Shown in pieces: positions 16,335 through 25,063 of a stretch of 64,000 bases of DNA. The stretch lies in NCBI GenBank assembly GCA_947089905.1, contig CAMUMG010000003.1, forward strand, positions 1 through 64,000. The letters are read 5' to 3'. This DNA comes from an uncultured Lachnospiraceae bacterium. GTDB lineage: Bacteria; Bacillota; Clostridia; Lachnospirales; Lachnospiraceae. The notes beneath the pieces were generated by a model. The model made no database searches. It was not told where the DNA came from and saw only the letters and a program-made list of their open reading frames with translations. The translations under genes were made by a program, and so were the position numbers. Position 1 is the first letter of the stretch. The number at the start of each line of letters is the position of its first letter.

Positions 16335-18773
16335 TTATAACTGAGAAACTGCATATTGATCTAATTCTTTTCCAAATTGAAATACCTCTGGAGATACTCC
16401 TTTATGCTTTTTAAATTCCTTTAGATTTTCTCCATATAAGGAAGCTGCCTGTGCAGCAATTTTATCTGTTTCTCTTGGTGTAAAATAGTTAAATGCTAAT
16501 CTTAATTCTGGCAATAACTGCATAAATTCATCGTTTGAAATCTTTTGAATTAGTTCATTCGTCATTGTTAAAAAGCTTGGATCAGAAAAGATAAGATCTT
16601 TTGCACCAAAAAATAATCCTCTCAAAAAACCTGCGGTAGAAAGCAGTTTTTCATGTGTTCCTTTCATATATCCAGCACTTGCAGTTAAAATGCGTTCAAA
16701 AATAGAACTATCGATCCCATATAAAAGACCATATGCTGTTCCCTCTAACTTTGGATGAATATTTTCTTTTTCTAAAAGAGTTTCAAAAACATCAATAAGA
16801 CGTACTTTGCGGTAATCTACAGAAGAAAAGTTCTGACTTCCTACACAAAATGATTTTTCCGTTGCAAGCTCAAATAAAAGTTTACAAGTATTCATTGCCT
16901 TTTCGCAGTCCTCTTCCTTGACAGAAGCCATCGAAGGCAGCAGTACTAATATTTTATTAAAACAGTCCTCTATCATAACAATTAATTCATTCAATACATC
17001 CATTTGATAGAGCTGTCTAAGTTCAAACGCCATCTTTAAGTATTCTAAACATTCTACTAGTGAAAAAAAGCTTCCTTCTTTTGATAAAATTTCTGTTAGC
17101 CTTCCGACCGCCTGTCTAAATTGTTCGGTGAGTCCCATTTCAAATGTCTGTACTAAAAGTTTTGCCCCCTGCTTTGCATCTACCATTTGGTCGGATAACT
17201 GTTCTTTTAAATAAGAGGCACAGGCTTCCTTTACGGTTGCCCCATAGACTGATTTGTCAATTAACTCGGTCGTAACAATCGTACTCCATTGATACTGCCA
17301 TGTTTCTCTCACTAAATTTCGATTTTTCCTAGAAGAAAGTCTAGGTCCTTTCTTTTTTACTCCAAAAGTTGTTTCTAAAAAAACAAGCTGATTTAAAAAT
17401 CTACTTACTTTTTGATGTTTTTCTGATGAAAAAAGATCTAATACGATCTCTTGTGGCTGAGTTGTTGAAACTTTCAAGTTCAGTTGCTTACACTGAACTT
17501 GAAAATCTAAGACGACAGGAGGAACATCTGCATTTTCTCCAAGACTTCCTATAGCAGTTCCAGTCATTTCTTTTTGTAAAAGTATCATAGGAAGTTCAGT
17601 TGATATATTATATTCTCCCTTAATGTAACAGGATAAAATGCTGTCATAGAGCTCATAAGCACCGGGTTCTTTTTTCCCTCTAAGGGCACTTAATCCGGTT
17701 GCCATTTGAAGAGCACAAATTTCATCGTAAGTAGAAATTCCAAAATCCTTTTTTCTTGCTTTTTGCCCAATCCAAAGAAGATAACTTAAGACTGCCCCCT
17801 CATAAGGATTGTCTTCCTGTCTATTCATCCCATTCCAAATTTCCTGATAGAAAGAAGGAAATGGCATTCCACTTGCATATCCATTGAGACGATCCGCCGC
17901 TTCCATAGAATATGCCATAACATAACACTTTTTTGCTTTTCCATGAAGCTGTACTTTTGTTTCTGTTTTTGAGGTGAGTAGTTCAATTAATCCCGGAGTA
18001 TGAAAGCCTCCCGTTACAACTAAAATTCGTTGGTATTCCTCTTGTTTTTTTATAATCTGTTCTACCATAAATTTTTCTCTAGTAAGGATTCCTTCTTCTT
18101 TTAATTCTTCTTGTGGAGTATTTTTCCTAGAAAGTAGACAATAGGCAAGCATATTCTTTACAAAAGTATGTATATCTAAATTCTTTCCATTGATCTCAAA
18201 CAGCTTTTCCCAAAGTTCATCAAAGCATCGAAGTCCCTGTTTTTTACAAAGTAATTGTAAATAATCATTTTGGGAAAGCAAATAATCATCATTATAATTT
18301 TGTTTTTCCTTTTTTGCTCTTAACCCTTTCCCTTCTCTACAGGCAATTAAAATTTCATGATAGGATAAATCGATAAAAGCTGTAGGGATATTACTCTGTT
18401 TTCCCTCTCTAAGTGCTGTAAGTTCTGGGGAGTAGTCTAAAAATGGATAATAACACTTATAATCTTTTTTCTCTTCACTGATATATCCATGTTCATCTTT
18501 ATAAGAATAATAAAGTGCTATTGGAGATTTTGTTTTTTCATCTGTTAAAATAGGGATTTGATCATTGGCTTCAATTGGTCCTTCAATTAAAATACAATCT
18601 GGCTGATACTCCTTTATCAGATTTTTTAAATGATAGGAGCATGCAGGACTGTGATGTCGTATTGGAAAAAAGATTATATTAGATGAAGAATTATATTCTC
18701 CATCTGGCGGGAAGGCAGCCAGAGCAAGTTCTTCTATCTCAGCCATCTCCTCGCTTCGTAATAATCCTTCCAT
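16335..18773 (-). CDS. DUF5682 family protein (YehM-like)
   Basis: This 812 aa protein has the DUF5682 signature near its start: IIFFPIRHHSPACSYHL (residues 33-49) and CILIEGPIEANDQIP, followed by RILVVTGGFHTPGLIELL near 250. The conserved RHHSP and EGP motifs suggest an enzymatic or ligand site of unknown chemistry. AAGGAGG precedes ATG 18773, which overlaps the end of the MoxR gene by 40 bp, so they are translationally coupled. In E. coli, yehM sits in the same place between the AAA and VWA genes. Confidence 0.85.
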   Translation of the reverse strand: MEGLLRSEEMAEIEELALAAFPPDGEYNSSSNIIFFPIRHHSPACSYHLKNLIKEYQPDCILIEGPIEANDQIPILTDEKTKSPIALYYSYKDEHGYISEEKKDYKCYYPFLDYSPELTALREGKQSNIPTAFIDLSYHEILIACREGKGLRAKKEKQNYNDDYLLSQNDYLQLLCKKQGLRCFDELWEKLFEINGKNLDIHTFVKNMLAYCLLSRKNTPQEELKEEGILTREKFMVEQIIKKQEEYQRILVVTGGFHTPGLIELLTSKTETKVQLHGKAKKCYVMAYSMEAADRLNGYASGMPFPSFYQEIWNGMNRQEDNPYEGAVLSYLLWIGQKARKKDFGISTYDEICALQMATGLSALRGKKEPGAYELYDSILSCYIKGEYNISTELPMILLQKEMTGTAIGSLGENADVPPVVLDFQVQCKQLNLKVSTTQPQEIVLDLFSSEKHQKVSRFLNQLVFLETTFGVKKKGPRLSSRKNRNLVRETWQYQWSTIVTTELIDKSVYGATVKEACASYLKEQLSDQMVDAKQGAKLLVQTFEMGLTEQFRQAVGRLTEILSKEGSFFSLVECLEYLKMAFELRQLYQMDVLNELIVMIEDCFNKILVLLPSMASVKEEDCEKAMNTCKLLFELATEKSFCVGSQNFSSVDYRKVRLIDVFETLLEKENIHPKLEGTAYGLLYGIDSSIFERILTASAGYMKGTHEKLLSTAGFLRGLFFGAKDLIFSDPSFLTMTNELIQKISNDEFMQLLPELRLAFNYFTPRETDKIAAQAASLYGENLKEFKKHKGVSPEVFQFGKELDQYAVSQL

Positions 18774-19846
18774 ATACCGCCCTCCTTATCACTCTTTTCA
18801 CGTATTACTGTATTAAAGTATCCTTTTAATTTATCTAAATCATCTCTGCTTTCTTTTAAAACTGCTCCAAGCAAATTTTGAACAAGACATCCAGTATCAA
18901 TCGTTTTATCTCCATAATAATATGCTGTCATCATGGTCTGAAAATAGACAGATACCGCCTCTGCTGTACTCATCACAGCAGAGGGCTTATCAATACGATG
19001 TCCCAAAGAAGAGATTCCTTCACGAAGTTCATGATACGTAGATGCCAATAACTGAGCAACCTCTTCTTCTGCTTCCATTTCAATATGACTTTGCTGTGCC
19101 AGTTCATTTACTTCTTTCATGATAATCTGTTTTTCAAGCGATACTTCTTTTACTGGAGCTACTGTTTCAAAATTAAATCTTCTCTTTAGAGCACTGCTCA
19201 TTTCATTTACACCCTTATCTCTTGTATTTGCTGTTCCAATCACATTAAAACCGGGTTTTGCAAATAAATACGACTCCTCTGAAAGTTCTGGAATATTGAG
19301 CACCTTATCACTTAAAATACTAATTAAACTATCCTGAATTTCTGCTGGACAGCGGGTAATCTCCTCAAGTCTTGTCAAAATTCCCTGTTCCATGCCAATA
19401 TAGAGTGGAGAAGGAACTAATGCTTCTTTTACTGGGCCTTTCTCTAATAACAGTGCATAATTCCAAGTATATTTTATCATATCCTCAGTTGTTCCTGCTG
19501 TTCCTTGTACTGTATTTGTACTAACACCGCTGATTGCTGCCGATAATAATTCACTTAACATTGTTTTTGCTGTTCCGGGTTCTCCTACCAGCATCAATCC
19601 TCTGTTTCCGGCTAATGTAATAATACAGCGTTCAATTAAAGCATCATTTCCAAAAAACTTCTTTTTTATGATAATCTCTTTTTCTTTATAGAAAATTGGC
19701 TTTTCACTTCCTAAAATAAATGTTCTTACTGCTTTAGGCGACATCTTCCAGCCAATCGGTTTTTCTGATGTATCATTTACTTTAAGTGCCTCTAACTCTT
19801 GTTCATACCGCACTTCCACTGGCGGTTTAATTAATTCTTTACTCAT
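18734..19846 (-). CDS. MoxR-type AAA+ ATPase (YehL-like)
   Basis: This 370 aa protein carries Walker A GEPGTAKT (88-95), a Walker B-type LTRLEEI (157-163) and sensor 1 VIGTANTRD near 206. MoxR ATPases form hexamers and usually act as chaperones for metal-centre or complex assembly together with VWA partners. The VWA gene lies two genes downstream in the same operon. Ribosome site GGAAGG precedes the ATG, 44 bp after the DUF4132 stop. Confidence 0.9.
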   Translation of the reverse strand: MSKELIKPPVEVRYEQELEALKVNDTSEKPIGWKMSPKAVRTFILGSEKPIFYKEKEIIIKKKFFGNDALIERCIITLAGNRGLMLVGEPGTAKTMLSELLSAAISGVSTNTVQGTAGTTEDMIKYTWNYALLLEKGPVKEALVPSPLYIGMEQGILTRLEEITRCPAEIQDSLISILSDKVLNIPELSEESYLFAKPGFNVIGTANTRDKGVNEMSSALKRRFNFETVAPVKEVSLEKQIIMKEVNELAQQSHIEMEAEEEVAQLLASTYHELREGISSLGHRIDKPSAVMSTAEAVSVYFQTMMTAYYYGDKTIDTGCLVQNLLGAVLKESRDDLDKLKGYFNTVIREKSDKEGGIWKDYYEARRWLR

Positions 19847-19890
19847 ATCCTTCCTTCTCCATCCTTATGGCATTTTTGACATAACAATAA

Positions 19891-22800
19891 TTAATAATAA
19901 TAATGCTCTTTTTTTCTCCAATCAGAATCTTTTCTGCTGCTTGTACTAAGCAGTTTTGTAAGCTGATATACTGTTTCACTGAAAAACCGCTTTGGCACAT
20001 CTTTTAGGGCATAGGCGTCTTCTGGTTTAATTGTATCATAAATATAGCTTCCATATTTTACTGTTCCCGGTCTATAAAATCTGATCTCATAAATCGTAAT
20101 ATCTTCATTATCACCGCCAACCCAAGCTCCTGAAAACTCTAGTTCAACTGCAACATCTTGTTCGGGTTCTTCTTTGTAAAAAGTATAATAACCGCCTCCA
20201 TCTAAAACAGAGCCTCTATTCCAGCCGTTTGCCATTAGTTTTTCTGCAAAAGAAAGATGATTGATTACATATCCTCCAAAACGTTCTAACTCTTTTTTCT
20301 CTTCTTCTTGTGGCTCTACTTCATAAATATTTCGTTCTAATTGAATAATTGGCTGTGTAATCTCATAGTCTGTCAGTTGTTCCTTCCAAGCTTCTATAAG
20401 ATCTTTGGATACTTCCAATGGATGGATCAAACCAATCTTTCCGTTTTCTGGAAGTTCATACTCCTCTTCTTCTACGGTATTAAATGTTCCATCTTCCATA
20501 TAGCGGAATGTTTCTTGTATTTCTCCCTCTTGATACATTCCCCAAATTAATCCCATTGCAAACTGGTGCATAATCGGATTTTCAACAAACAGTGCCTTCC
20601 ATGCTTTCACAGACCATTTTCGCTCTGTAGAAAGTGCAAACTCCAATCTGGACTCTTGAGAGGCAATCGTTGTCTTTAATAGCTTTTTCATCTCTTTAAA
20701 TTCCTGATATGCCTGTTTAGATTGCTCTTTATCATCCTTTGCCCCCGGAGATGGAAGTGTTTTTAATTTCTTATTTTTTTCATCAAAGACTTCTAATTCT
20801 AAGGCAGGTGTGATAATTACTTGAAAACTGCGAGAACCATAAGAAAATGTACGAGAACCGTCTTGTCCAAATCCTAAATCTGGTACAATCCGATCAGAAA
20901 GTTCTTCTACAGAAACTCCCAGTTCCTTTGCTGCCAGTGTCAGGGCCGTCTTTGCTGCTTCCTTAATCTGACGATACTTAAATTTTCTTGAAATATTATC
21001 TACTATCATTAGAGCAACCGAACCTCCATTACATGCCAGTGCTTTTACAGCATCTACTGCAATTGCTCCTCTTGCCTGTTTTGGCCACTCTGTAATCTGG
21101 TACTTTAATCGTTCCACCATTGGGGTTCCTCCATAGACAGAAACAAAATAAAGTACCCATTTCTTCTTTGATTCTGCCCCTTTATTGAGCCAGCGATCAA
21201 ATAATGTCTGTGCAAACTCTTCCAAATCCTTTTTCTCTAATCCCTCTGTCAAAAGATTCGTCTTTTGGTTGATACCTGCTGGATTTAAGCTGGAATAGCT
21301 AAGTAGAACTGCCTGCATATATTCTGTTGATATTTCTTCTTTTTTTGTGTTATGTACAACTGGCATTGGAGTTTCATACAGCCAAGCAAGTGAACGTTTT
21401 CGATTTCCTTTGAGTAATTCTTTTACATATCCTTCTAGCGTTTCTTCTGCTTTTGTTTCTTCGCCTTCTTCTTTAGCCTCTGATATGTTTAGTTGATTTC
21501 TTAGATAGGAAGCAAGTTTTTCGCTCTTTTCTGTCTTGAGTGCATTTTCTAAAATTTCTCTATACTCTGGATCAGTTTTATTCTCACATAAAATAGCCAT
21601 AGCCGTCTCTCGTTCAGCTGCTTTTTTAGAAGAGAGTTTTTGTACGATTCGCTCTTTTTCTTCTTTTCGATCTTTTAATAGAGTTACTAATGCTTCTTTT
21701 ACCTGTTTTGAGGCATCTGAAAAATAATCATACAAGATAGAAATATTGGTTTCATCTGCTTTTAAAAGTGCTTTCAGTATTATAATTCTTCCCATTGGAA
21801 TACATGTTTTTATTATTCCTATCAATTCTTCTTTATGATCTTTGGCATATTCTGAAAGTATATTTTCCATTTGTTCTTTTAATTTTTCTACAAAACTTGT
21901 ATCATAAAAATGATCGCAAGATTCAGCAATTTTAATCAAATAGGAAATGGACAGCCCATGTTTTATATAAACTTGATATAACTTATGTAAAAAAGAAAAA
22001 TTATCTTCGTGATTGTCTCTGATTCTTTGTACCAGATAACCATAATGAGAAAATGTTTTAGTAGCAACTGTGATATAGATCAAAAGTCGTTCATAAAATT
22101 CATCTTCTCCAAATGTTTTTATATAACTTGTACAACTTTCATTCCACTGATAATATGCAATCCACTTTCCATCCTTTTGTATCTCATCCTCTTTTGCTAA
22201 CAAAGAAGAAAGTGGTTCTGTTCCCTCTAAATAATTTTTAATCAAATCTTTATTATATTGGCGATCGTTATAAATGACATCAAAGAGTTTATTTTTTACT
22301 TTTTGCTGCATTTGTGTCATTAATGTTTCCAGTTTTTCATTAACTGAACCGTTTTGTTCTTTTACTATCATTATCATTCTTGTTGCTATTTCAATAGAAT
22401 ACTTTTTAATAACTTCTTCTATTGCATTTAAAAACTTAGACTCATTTTGCTGTGCTTTTTTCTTTAAAAGATTATAGTCGTTCTTTGTTGCAAGCCAATA
22501 ATAGTAATAGCTACTTGGCACAGGAAAGTTTTCATCAAAATCCATTTCATACTCTGTCCAAAATGTTATTGGCAGTGCTGTTTCTAGCTTTGCATGTGTT
22601 AATATAGCTTCATATCTTAGTTCCAGTGCCATTCGTACAAAATTTTTCAATATGGTAGAAAATTTATGATGAAGAAATGCCCCGCCTACTAATAATCTTA
22701 TTAAATAGTTATTGATAGATTTACTTTTTAGTGCTGTCTGCAAAATAGATGGAACACTTTGATTTGTATTATCTTGTAAATAATCATAAAATATTTTATT

Positions 22801-23475
22801 CTCTTCTTCTGTAAATGTAATATTAAAAATGGTTTCCATATTTTTTGAAATAAGATTTTCAAACTTTTTAAAAAGTTCTGGATCTTGTTTTGCTGGAATA
22901 TATCCCTCTTGTTGTTCTTTTAAATAAAAGTAAATGTTAAGTAAAAATATTTTTCCATTGGAAGCATCCTTACTACAGTTTTCTAAAAGTCCCGGAATCT
23001 CTTCTGCTAAAACTTTTGTTTCTCCTATCCATCTACAGATTAAATCCCAATTATAAGAGCCCGTAGAAAATACATATTGTTCTGCCGAAATATTAAGAAG
23101 CTTTTCTCTGGATACATTTAATTTTAGAAGCTCTTTTATAAGTGTAAAATCATTTGTATAGCTATAACTTGCTGAGCGATACTTTAATGGATAATATGCT
23201 GCTGCTCCTGCCATTTGATATAGGACATTGATCAACTTCCATTGTAAAACTTCATTTTTAATTTCTTTCTGAACTTCTGTACACTTTTCTCTCTGTTGTT
23301 GTGTAAGATTTGATAAATTTAGTTTTGGCAATTTTTCAATTAATTCTTTTGGAAGTTCTTTTTTTTCTGTGTCTGTAAAATAGGGAATTGTCAGTTCTGC
23401 TACATCCTCAGAAAGCCCTAATGAGACTAATAAGCTGACTATTTTTTCTTCGATTGTCTCTTGTTGTATCCTCAT
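19891..23475 (-). CDS. DUF4132 protein, very large (YehI/MolR-like)
   Basis: This 1194 aa soluble protein is the first gene of the operon. Its first ~900 residues are predominantly helical and repeat-like, including a HEAT-like section (about 590-660). The C-terminal third contains LESRLEFALSTERKWSVKAWKALF, MHQFAMGLIWGMY and YEVEPQEEEKKELERFGG, which match the DUF4132 region of E. coli YehI (about 1210 aa). No enzymatic motif was recognised; a scaffold role for the MoxR complex is inference. GGAGG precedes the ATG. Confidence 0.8.
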   Translation of the reverse strand: MRIQQETIEEKIVSLLVSLGLSEDVAELTIPYFTDTEKKELPKELIEKLPKLNLSNLTQQQREKCTEVQKEIKNEVLQWKLINVLYQMAGAAAYYPLKYRSASYSYTNDFTLIKELLKLNVSREKLLNISAEQYVFSTGSYNWDLICRWIGETKVLAEEIPGLLENCSKDASNGKIFLLNIYFYLKEQQEGYIPAKQDPELFKKFENLISKNMETIFNITFTEEENKIFYDYLQDNTNQSVPSILQTALKSKSINNYLIRLLVGGAFLHHKFSTILKNFVRMALELRYEAILTHAKLETALPITFWTEYEMDFDENFPVPSSYYYYWLATKNDYNLLKKKAQQNESKFLNAIEEVIKKYSIEIATRMIMIVKEQNGSVNEKLETLMTQMQQKVKNKLFDVIYNDRQYNKDLIKNYLEGTEPLSSLLAKEDEIQKDGKWIAYYQWNESCTSYIKTFGEDEFYERLLIYITVATKTFSHYGYLVQRIRDNHEDNFSFLHKLYQVYIKHGLSISYLIKIAESCDHFYDTSFVEKLKEQMENILSEYAKDHKEELIGIIKTCIPMGRIIILKALLKADETNISILYDYFSDASKQVKEALVTLLKDRKEEKERIVQKLSSKKAAERETAMAILCENKTDPEYREILENALKTEKSEKLASYLRNQLNISEAKEEGEETKAEETLEGYVKELLKGNRKRSLAWLYETPMPVVHNTKKEEISTEYMQAVLLSYSSLNPAGINQKTNLLTEGLEKKDLEEFAQTLFDRWLNKGAESKKKWVLYFVSVYGGTPMVERLKYQITEWPKQARGAIAVDAVKALACNGGSVALMIVDNISRKFKYRQIKEAAKTALTLAAKELGVSVEELSDRIVPDLGFGQDGSRTFSYGSRSFQVIITPALELEVFDEKNKKLKTLPSPGAKDDKEQSKQAYQEFKEMKKLLKTTIASQESRLEFALSTERKWSVKAWKALFVENPIMHQFAMGLIWGMYQEGEIQETFRYMEDGTFNTVEEEEYELPENGKIGLIHPLEVSKDLIEAWKEQLTDYEITQPIIQLERNIYEVEPQEEEKKELERFGGYVINHLSFAEKLMANGWNRGSVLDGGGYYTFYKEEPEQDVAVELEFSGAWVGGDNEDITIYEIRFYRPGTVKYGSYIYDTIKPEDAYALKDVPKRFFSETVYQLTKLLSTSSRKDSDWRKKEHYYY

Positions 23476-23498
23476 TCATACATCCTCCATGATTAATA

Positions 23499-23519
23499 AT
23501 AGGATATCGAACATCCTAT
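23499..23519. promoter_or_regulatory. 7-bp inverted repeat at the operon start, possible operator
   Basis: ATAGGAT (23499-23505) and ATCCTAT (23513-23519) form a perfect inverted repeat with a 7 bp spacer. It lies just downstream of the -10 box and upstream of the DUF4132 ribosome site, where a repressor or mRNA hairpin could control the six-gene operon. Confidence 0.4.
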
Positions 23520-23524
23520 CGATT

Positions 23525-23553
23525 ATTTTAACTCCTTTTTAATATTATTTCAA
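23525..23553 (-). promoter_or_regulatory. Sigma-A-type promoter of the DUF4132-MoxR operon
   Basis: Minus strand TTGAAA (23548-23553), 17 bp spacer, TAAAAT (23525-23530), ending 49 bp before the start at 23475. No other obvious promoter was seen in the operon. Confidence 0.6.
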
Positions 23554-23679
23554 TAAGAAAACATACAAATTCAGAAATTTATTTATTCATTTTACAAGTT
23601 TCCCGCATTTATTGTTTAAAAACACATCCTATTTCAAAATTATAAATTTCTATTCCTGACTTGACAATCGAAAACAAAG

Positions 23680-23723
23680 AAAAGAGAGTAAATCCTATAA
23701 ATTTTAAGAATTTACTCTCTTTT
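23680..23723 (-). terminator. Rho-independent terminator of the three-repeat protein gene
   Basis: AAAAGAGAGTAAAT (23680-23693) pairs perfectly with ATTTACTCTCTTTT (23710-23723). The minus-strand transcript ends in TTTTCTTTG. It also insulates the DUF4132 promoter from upstream reading. Confidence 0.8.
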
Positions 23724-23773
23724 GTAGTTTTGTATTATCTTTTATTAAGATTTTCTGGCTGTACTAAATAATT

Positions 23774-24841
23774 TTAATCTCTGTCTGGTACAATCTTTCC
23801 ACTAAGAGTTCCATATGAAGTTTCTTTCGTTGTTTTTATTCCAGAAATTTTATATTCAAAAGAAGAACCTAATTCTATTTCACTGGTATCTACTTTAATT
23901 TCATCTTTTTCAATTTCTAAAATATATAGCTCTTGTTCTTTTCCAAAACGATCGGTTACTATGACAGAACAGTCTTTTGAACATATGATTTTTTGAACAA
24001 ACTTTAATTCTAACTCTTCATCTTCTCTATCATACTCTGCTTCTTTTAGTCTAGCGACTGTTGTACTGGAAGGATCTGTTTTAGTATCTGTAATTTCTTC
24101 TCTTAACTGTAATTGTATTGTTAAAGTTCCTGTCTGTTTTGTTTTACTTGGTTTAATTCCGTCAATCGTAATTGTATACGTTTCTCCCGGCTTTAGATCA
24201 GTTGCTATAAGTTCTATATCGTCTTGATCTCTTTCTCTAATAGTAGCTTTTTGAGTGTCTTTTCCGTGTTTGATTGTAACTGTTGGTTTTTCATAAGAAA
24301 CTTTTGTAATAAAATCAATATCAATTATATTTTTCCCATTGGAAGTCCATTCAACCTCTATATCCTCTATATAAATATTTCTATCCATTCCTGATGATGT
24401 CACTGTGATTTCATCTTCATAAAATTTTTGTTCATCTATTTGTCTTTCAGTCTGTGCTTCAATTTTTAGTGTTCCAAAATTTTTAGCATTTCTTTCTTTA
24501 ATACCATTTATCTCTATTGTATAGATACCATCTTTGGAAAGACCATCTACCCAAAGTTCCATATCATCCCAATCTCGTTCCACAATTTCAGCGTCATATT
24601 GAACCCCTGTATTATCTGTAATGGTAACTGTTGGATTCTTATAGCGAACTTTTGTATCAAATTCAATTTTTACATTTTCATCTTCGTCTTCATCAAAATC
24701 AAATTCTACTTTGCGAACTAGGATCTCTTCTGCTGTTCCTGTTGTCTGTGTTTCTAGTTCTCTAATGGAAACGGATTCTTTTCCGCATACAGTAACTGCT
24801 GTTGTCAACATAAGGAGTTCCATTAATTTCCACCAATTCAT
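23774..24841 (-). CDS. Exported-looking protein with three ~110-aa Ig-like repeats
   Basis: This 355 aa protein has a short hydrophobic N-terminus (MELLMLTTAVTVCG) that could be a signal sequence, though the -1 Val before Cys is poor for a lipobox. Three homologous units follow, each with an IEV/VEF strand, a ...FDTKVRYKNPTVTI-type strand, an ERDxDDIEL turn and a YTITIDGIKxxxxxxxGTL ending (about 45-130, 150-245, 260-350). The protein is very acidic (DEDEDE). The repeats resemble Ig/FN3-like surface modules. AAAGGAG precedes the ATG. Function unknown. Confidence 0.65.
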   Translation of the reverse strand: MNWWKLMELLMLTTAVTVCGKESVSIRELETQTTGTAEEILVRKVEFDFDEDEDENVKIEFDTKVRYKNPTVTITDNTGVQYDAEIVERDWDDMELWVDGLSKDGIYTIEINGIKERNAKNFGTLKIEAQTERQIDEQKFYEDEITVTSSGMDRNIYIEDIEVEWTSNGKNIIDIDFITKVSYEKPTVTIKHGKDTQKATIRERDQDDIELIATDLKPGETYTITIDGIKPSKTKQTGTLTIQLQLREEITDTKTDPSSTTVARLKEAEYDREDEELELKFVQKIICSKDCSVIVTDRFGKEQELYILEIEKDEIKVDTSEIELGSSFEYKISGIKTTKETSYGTLSGKIVPDRD

Positions 24842-24990
24842 ATTTTTTCTCCTTTCTAAAATACTCCCAATAATTTCCTAAAAACATATCCTTTTGATAT
24901 ACTATTAACATATCATATTTTTTTCTTTTAATCAAGTATATTCACAAAATCTCCATCTTTTTTCCTAAGAGATATTCGAACAAATATTCA

Positions 24991-25019
24991 TTGTAATTTT
25001 TAACAAAAAAATATATAAT
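24991..25019 (+). promoter_or_regulatory. Sigma-A-type promoter of the TPR gene
   Basis: TTGTAA (24991-24996), 17 bp spacer, TATAAT (25014-25019), 44 bp upstream of the TTG start codon. Confidence 0.65.
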
Positions 25020-25063
25020 TAAATTGCAATAAATATTTTTAAACGAAAGAAGGGAATATCATA

